Shown: positions 6,694 through 9,694 of the stretch, in pieces | Position numbering within the stretch: the stretch's first letter is position 1 | How the letters are laid out: every line of letters starts with the position of its first letter | Source of the DNA: an uncultured Eubacteriales bacterium | Lineage (GTDB): Bacteria > Bacillota > Clostridia > Oscillospirales > Acutalibacteraceae | Direction of reading: 5' to 3' | Assembly (NCBI GenBank): GCA_900319655.1 | Contig: ONPH01000034.1 | Coordinates: 1-9,694 of the forward strand | Length of the DNA stretch: 9,694 nt | Position numbers and translations under genes: made by a program | Notes under the pieces: model-generated | The model's input: the letters and a program-made list of their open reading frames with translations, nothing else | Database searches by the model: none | Told to the model about the DNA's origin: nothing

Positions 6694-7299
6694 ATGTTGT
6701 TTAATACCTTTGACGAGGGAATTGCTCCCGGCGGACTAAGAAGTAAATATGAGATAAAAACCTTGATTTGTTATCTCTATTATTCTGTAAAAGAAAATAT
6801 GAGCAGAGATTTGGTGATTGAAGCTATAAGAGAGGACGAGCTTGCGAACTTTTTTGAGGTAAGCGCGGCTTTTGACGAGCTTGTTTCGGATAAGAGCTTG
6901 GTTGAAGCGGACAGCGTTGACGGTGAGCAGACCTATACTCTCAGCGAAAACGGCAGGATGATTGCCATGCAGCTTGACTCTACCGTTGCTTATTCGGTAA
7001 AGGACAAAGCACTAAAATGTGCGATTAAGCTGCTTGCCGATAAAAAGACCGCAAGGGAGAATTATGTCGATATTGAAAAGACCGAAAACGGCTTTAATGT
7101 AAAGTGTACTGTTTCAGGCGGTGACGTTGATATGCTCAGCTTTACGCTGTACGCGCCTGATATTGATCAGGCGGAGATTATTAAAAAGAGCTTTTTAAGC
7201 TACCCATCCACCGTGTATAAGTCAATGCTCGCGCTAATGACAAAGGACAGAGAGAGCGTCGGCGAGGCGCTTGAAGAGGTTTACGGACAGATTGACTGA
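6694..7299 (+). CDS. DUF4364-like protein, probable winged-helix regulator
   Basis: A 201-residue soluble protein with no membrane segment, resembling the clostridial DUF4364 family (recognised from memory of the family layout, not by search). The N-terminal part (about 14-80) reads as a winged helix: helices GLRSKYEIKTLICYLYYSV, SRDLVIEAIRED and SAAFDELVSDKSLV, then a beta wing ending in EQTYTLSENGRMIAMQL. The C-terminal half (about 95-200) is alpha/beta with a beta-rich part around NGFNVKCTVSGGDVDMLSF. This architecture suggests a DNA-binding regulator; the ligand and target are unknown. The start was taken at ATG 6694 because GAAGGTGA (6681-6688) sits 5 bases before it. An in-frame TTG at 6679 lies inside the palindrome and lacks a ribosome site. 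Forms an operon with the lipoprotein 13 bases downstream and is divergent from the nfeD-like operon. Confidence 0.75.
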   Translation: MLFNTFDEGIAPGGLRSKYEIKTLICYLYYSVKENMSRDLVIEAIREDELANFFEVSAAFDELVSDKSLVEADSVDGEQTYTLSENGRMIAMQLDSTVAYSVKDKALKCAIKLLADKKTARENYVDIEKTENGFNVKCTVSGGDVDMLSFTLYAPDIDQAEIIKKSFLSYPSTVYKSMLALMTKDRESVGEALEEVYGQID

Positions 7300-7300
7300 T

Positions 7301-7306
7301 AAAGGA
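7301..7306 (+). promoter_or_regulatory. Ribosome binding site fixing the lipoprotein start
   Basis: AAAGGA lies 6 bases before the ATG at 7313. The in-frame ATG at 7271 falls inside the preceding gene, has no ribosome site, and would place a charged stretch before the signal peptide. Confidence 0.75.
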
Positions 7307-7312
7307 TATTTT

Positions 7313-7705
7313 ATGAAAAAACTAATCGCGTTTATTTTTGCCGTTATAATTATGATAACCATTTGCGGCTGCGGTAACGTTAGCAAAGCAAATATTATGC
7401 TGACGCCTTCGCAAAGGTATAGCGAAAAGGAGCTTACCACCGCCGCAAACATAACCAAGACTTATTTTATGATGAATTATGACGGCTGTACGCTAAACTG
7501 TATCAGCTATAATGATGACGCTAACGAAAAGGAACGCGAGAATAATCTTTTTAGGTATTTAGATCCCGACAGAGCAGGAAGCATTAAGGACATAGTGCAA
7601 TTTGACGTGAGTTATACGGATAAGGATAGCACTGAGAAAAAAGAAGATTATATCCTTGTGCGTTACGAAAACAGCGGTTGGGAAAATCTCGACCACGGAG
7701 TTTAA
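7313..7705 (+). CDS. Small secreted lipoprotein (possibly DUF4829-like)
   Basis: A 130-residue protein with a type II signal peptide: MKK, a hydrophobic stretch at 4-17, and a lipobox Ile-Cys-Gly-Cys with the predicted lipidated Cys20. The mature part is hydrophilic and acidic/basic. It carries RYSEKELTTAANITKTYF, then NYDGCTLNCISYNDD, and ends DYILVRYENSGWENLDHGV. The pattern YSxxEl...GCTL..i.Y....W......G recalls the DUF4829 family of clostridial extracellular lipoproteins, but I hold that loosely. It would be anchored on the outer face of the cell membrane. It shares the transcript of the DUF4364-like gene (13-base gap) and is followed by a strong terminator. Function unknown. Confidence 0.8.
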   Translation: MKKLIAFIFAVIIMITICGCGNVSKANIMLTPSQRYSEKELTTAANITKTYFMMNYDGCTLNCISYNDDANEKERENNLFRYLDPDRAGSIKDIVQFDVSYTDKDSTEKKEDYILVRYENSGWENLDHGV

Positions 7706-7719
7706 TGATTTATAATACA

Positions 7720-7755
7720 AAAACTGTCATCCGGTGGGGTGACAGTTTTCTTTTT
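7720..7755 (+). terminator. Bidirectional rho-independent terminator between convergent genes
   Basis: AAAACTGTCA (7720-7729) pairs with TGACAGTTTT (7740-7749); TCC/GGG extends the stem to about 13 bp with a GGTG loop, followed by CTTTTT. On the minus strand the stem is followed by TTTTTG, so it can also end the bofA transcript, whose stop codon touches it at 7754. Confidence 0.9.
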
Positions 7756-8014
7756 AAAAGAAAATATTAAGCACAAGCATTAGCGTTACTCCGGGCACGC
7801 CGCCGATTACCGAAACAAGTACGGATAAAAGGCTGACCGGTATGTAAACATTTGTAAAGCCTGAGCTGAGGTTAACGGCTATCAGCGTTAACGCTCCTAT
7901 TACCATCGACAAAAGCGCTCTTTTGAAAGGATGCTTTTTCCCCGAGAAAAAGTGAAGCGCTCCGAAAAGGATAAGACATCCCGATAAAATAAGTACAATT
8001 CCCCACCAAGGCAT
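7754..8014 (-). CDS. bofA: BofA-family inhibitor of pro-sigma-K processing
   Basis: BofA holds the intramembrane protease SpoIVFB inactive in the mother cell until engulfment signals arrive, which times sigma-K activation. The 86-residue product is almost the size of B. subtilis BofA (87). It has an N-terminal membrane segment (about 4-23), a basic loop GKKHPFKR (25-32), a second hydrophobic segment (33-49, VIGALTLIAVN) and a hydrophobic C-terminal segment with the family signature YIPVSLL...GGVPGV (57-76). Compared from memory with B. subtilis BofA without gaps, Asn48 is kept while positions 61 and 64 are Ser. The start ATG at 8014 has GGAG 8 bases upstream. It lies only about 17 bases after the U tract of the secG terminator, so it probably has its own promoter. 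Confidence 0.85.
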   Translation of the reverse strand: MPWWGIVLILSGCLILFGALHFFSGKKHPFKRALLSMVIGALTLIAVNLSSGFTNVYIPVSLLSVLVSVIGGVPGVTLMLVLNIFF

Positions 8015-8030
8015 ATAAACATCTCCGCAA

Positions 8031-8064
8031 AATAAAAATAGACTGCCGATACCGACAGTCTATT
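8031..8064 (-). terminator. Rho-independent terminator of secG
   Basis: In minus-strand RNA a 12-bp stem (8064-8053 with 8048-8037) closes a GUAU loop, with one U-G wobble that would be a C-A mismatch on the plus strand. That asymmetry, plus the UUUUUAUUUU tract (8038 downwards), shows it works on the minus strand. It begins about 30 bases after the secG stop. Confidence 0.88.
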
Positions 8065-8090
8065 ATATGCGTTAGATGTTTTTGTTATGT
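8062..8090 (-). promoter_or_regulatory. Candidate sigma-E-like promoter of bofA overlapping the secG terminator
   Basis: Minus strand CATATAAT (8069-8062) differs at one base from the sigma-E -10 form CATACAAT. ACATAAC with the core ATA lies 14 bases upstream (8090-8084). No TTGACA-like element is found 16-18 bases upstream of the TATAAT core. Start is predicted near 8055, in the loop of the secG terminator, so the bofA RNA would lack the 5' half of that hairpin. B. subtilis bofA is sigma-E dependent, which fits; the -35 match is modest. Confidence 0.4.
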
Positions 8091-8094
8091 TATA

Positions 8095-8346
8095 TTACAG
8101 AAGATTGTAGTAAGAAAGCACGTTGAGGGCAATTACAAAAAGAACAAATACAGCAGCAAATACCTTTGTCCAACGTGAGAGGAACGCGTCGATTGAGCGA
8201 GCCTTGTTCTTGGAGAAGTATGAATCCGCGGCACCTGTAACAACGCCGATGCCCTGCTGGTTACCTTCCTGTAAAATAATAACAACAATAATTGCGATTG
8301 AAACTAAAGCGAGTACAATACCGAGTACGATACCCAAAGCATTCAT
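8095..8346 (-). CDS. secG: Preprotein translocase subunit SecG
   Basis: Small accessory subunit of the SecYEG channel in the cell membrane; it aids SecA-driven export. The 83 residues show two membrane segments (about 3-25 and 60-80). Between them is the characteristic loop IILQEGNQQGIGVVTGAADSYF, then KARSIDAFLSRWTKVFAAVFVLF, matching the SecG LLQ-G...G....R..D..L.R.T pattern. The start ATG has AAAGGAAG upstream. It has its own promoter and a terminator 30 bases after the stop, so it is probably a single-gene unit. No rnr or smpB follows, which are common secG neighbours in Firmicutes; bofA does. Confidence 0.95.
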   Translation of the reverse strand: MNALGIVLGIVLALVSIAIIVVIILQEGNQQGIGVVTGAADSYFSKNKARSIDAFLSRWTKVFAAVFVLFVIALNVLSYYNLL

Positions 8347-8401
8347 ATTTATCTTCCTTTCATTTTGCGAATACCGCTAAAAATTATCATTCAACTTATA
8401 C

Positions 8402-8430
8402 ATATTAACATAATATAATTCATTTTTCAA
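8402..8430 (-). promoter_or_regulatory. Sigma-A promoter of secG
   Basis: Minus strand TTGAAA (8430-8425), a 17-base spacer, TAATAT (8407-8402), with TGT just before the -10 (extended -10). The predicted start is near 8395, about 50 bases before the ATG. The 118-base gap 8347-8464 is AT-rich and holds no clear GC hairpin, so readthrough from the topoisomerase gene into secG cannot be excluded. Confidence 0.75.
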
Positions 8431-8464
8431 GGGATTTTTTAAATTTTTACAAATAAATTATATT

Positions 8465-9694
8465 TTATATAAGAGAAAGCTGTTCGTCCATACTGTCGTC
8501 GCTTGACGGCATTGCTCCGAGCGCAGGCAGTGAACGTGTGCGGTAGCGCTGAGGCTTTTTGAACATTCCCTCTTTGTATTCTGTAATTTCAAAGAGTGTA
8601 TGGCCTTTTTTGAGCTTCATAACAGCTACGCCCTGAGTTGACCTTGTGGTTTTAAGAGCGAGAGCTCCTGTGTGAACAAGCAACATTCTTCCCGATGAAG
8701 CCTTTAACAGAATATCCTTATCCTCATCAATAAACAATGCTGTGGCAAGTCTTGATTTGTCGGAATAAGCGTTTGTCAGCTTTTTGCGGTTTGTTTTAGT
8801 TGCATAGGATTCAAGCGGAATTTTTGCAAGCTTGCCGTTTTCAAAGCCGAAGAGCATAATGCCTTTGTAGTCCTTTGTAGCAACCATATAAACTGCGTTT
8901 TCTCCCTCGTCCATTCCAAGCTTGGCGGCTACGTAATCGCCCAAAGCGCTTGCCTTGGTATCACTAAAGTCGTTAGCCTTCGCCTTATAAACCTGAGCTT
9001 TATCACTGAAGAACAGCAAGTCACAGTCGTTTGAAAGCTCAATGGTCTGGATAATTTCGTCGCCGTCCTTCAGCTTTTGATTACTTCCCATTCTAAGCGA
9101 CAAGGGCTTAATCTTCTTAAAATAGCCCTCTTTTGTGAAGAAGAACGTGCACGCAAAGTCGTCAACGGTTTCCTTTTCCTCAACGTAAACCGCTGTATCC
9201 TCGTAGATAATCAGGCTGCGGCGCGGCTGATCGTATTTATCGGCAATCGCTTTGAGCTCCTTGACAATAATCGTCTTTACTCTCGCCTTGCTCTTTAGAA
9301 TATCGTCGAGCTCTGCGATTTCTTTTTCGAGATTTTCAATATCCTGAGTACGCTTTAAGATGTATTCGCGGTTGAGGTGTCTGAGCTTGATTTCAGCGAC
9401 GTATTCAGCCTGGGTTTTGTCAATACCAAAGCCAATCATAAGGTTTGGTACAACCTCAATTTCCTCGTCGGTCTCGCGGATAATCTTAATCGCCTTGTCA
9501 ATATCGAGCAGGATTTTTTCAAGACCTTTTAAGAGGTGTAGCTTGTCAGCTTTTTTGGTGCGGTCATAGTAGGTTCTGCGCTTTACGCACTCTATTCTGA
9601 ACGCAATCCATTCTTCGAGCAGCTCTTTTACACCGAGTACCATCGGAACTCCGCCGATAAGAACGTTAAAGTTGCAGGCGAAGGAATCCTCGAG
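8465..9694 (-). CDS. Type IIA DNA topoisomerase subunit A, ParC/GyrA-like, C-terminal part (5' end cut by window edge)
   Basis: Breakage-reunion subunit of a gyrase/topoisomerase IV type enzyme. 409 residues are visible; the frame is open to the right edge, beginning LEDSFACNFNVLIGGVPMVL and running into GVKELLEEWIAFRIECVKRR. This is the tower/exit-gate region after the catalytic Tyr domain. The long coiled-coil arm (HLNREYILKRTQDIENLEKEIAEL and RVKTIIVKELKAIADKYDQP) follows, then the beta-pinwheel domain from about residue 165 (EGYFKKIKP, GRMLLVHTGALALKTTR, STQGVAVMKL) and an acidic tail SSDDSMDEQ. The catalytic Tyr lies outside the window. No GyrA box (QRRGGKG-like) is visible, which favours a relaxing/decatenating ParC-type enzyme over gyrase, but I do not commit to a symbol. 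The internal Met at 9643 is not the start. Confidence 0.92.
   Translation of the reverse strand, partial: LEDSFACNFNVLIGGVPMVLGVKELLEEWIAFRIECVKRRTYYDRTKKADKLHLLKGLEKILLDIDKAIKIIRETDEEIEVVPNLMIGFGIDKTQAEYVAEIKLRHLNREYILKRTQDIENLEKEIAELDDILKSKARVKTIIVKELKAIADKYDQPRRSLIIYEDTAVYVEEKETVDDFACTFFFTKEGYFKKIKPLSLRMGSNQKLKDGDEIIQTIELSNDCDLLFFSDKAQVYKAKANDFSDTKASALGDYVAAKLGMDEGENAVYMVATKDYKGIMLFGFENGKLAKIPLESYATKTNRKKLTNAYSDKSRLATALFIDEDKDILLKASSGRMLLVHTGALALKTTRSTQGVAVMKLKKGHTLFEITEYKEGMFKKPQRYRTRSLPALGAMPSSDDSMDEQLSLI

Noticed and set aside
7271..7312. Upstream in-frame ATG of the lipoprotein at 7271
   Set aside because: It overlaps the DUF4364-like gene, lacks a ribosome site and would bury the signal peptide behind 14 mostly charged/polar residues.
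8062..8090. Sigma-A promoter for bofA using TATAAT at 8067-8062
   Set aside because: The -35 position at 17 bases is ACATAA, a poor match, and there is no TGn extension; the sigma-E-like reading fits better but is also unproven.
8123..8380. Plus-strand open frame opposite secG
   Set aside because: It is antisense to a clear SecG gene; low-complexity Thr/Ile composition reflects the reversed hydrophobic codons.
8347..8464. Terminator for the topoisomerase gene
   Set aside because: The gap is AT-rich with only weak A/T pairings; no GC-containing stem before a U run could be found.

Overview
The window looks like chromosomal core DNA from a spore-forming, low-to-mid GC Gram-positive anaerobe of the class Clostridia, perhaps a Ruminococcus/Oscillospiraceae relative. 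The reasons are strong GGAGG-type ribosome binding sites, vegetative promoters of the TTGACA/TATAAT type, a Firmicutes-style PurF with propeptide and Fe-S cysteines, a clostridial DUF4364-like protein, and a BofA sporulation gene. The genus is inference. No tRNA, rRNA, CRISPR array, insertion sequence or phage gene is visible. No stretch longer than 300 bases lacks a gene.

Layout, left to right. (1) 1-3614, minus strand: a purine operon transcribed purE > purF > purM > purN, with purN cut by the left edge near its C-terminus. It has a good promoter (3667-3695) and a short leader. (2) 3717-6614, minus strand: a three-gene membrane operon of an NfeD-like protein, a QmcA-type SPFH/band 7 protein, and a 480-residue membrane protein made of two copies of a CmpB/'ABC-transporter type IV'-like domain. 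It has its own promoter (6586-6614) and a rho-independent terminator (3717-3741). (3) 6651-7755, plus strand: a divergently transcribed pair, a DUF4364-like probable winged-helix protein and a small lipoprotein, ending in a terminator that also serves the convergent gene. (4) 7754-8430, minus strand: secG with its promoter and terminator, then bofA, whose best promoter candidate overlaps the secG terminator. (5) 8465-9694, minus strand: the C-terminal part of a type IIA topoisomerase subunit A, cut by the right edge.

How they work together: block 1 supplies four de novo IMP-pathway enzymes (steps 1, 3, 5 and the PurE carboxylation step). Block 2 probably makes a membrane microdomain complex, with NfeD and SPFH as known partners and the duplicated membrane protein as a possible third member. 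SecG belongs to the Sec translocon. BofA is the inhibitor of the SpoIVFB protease that activates sigma-K late in sporulation. The points most worth a second look are the three-gene NfeD-SPFH-membrane operon, the bofA promoter nested in the secG terminator, the changes at BofA positions matching known inhibitory residues, and a palindrome at the predicted start of the DUF4364-like transcript.
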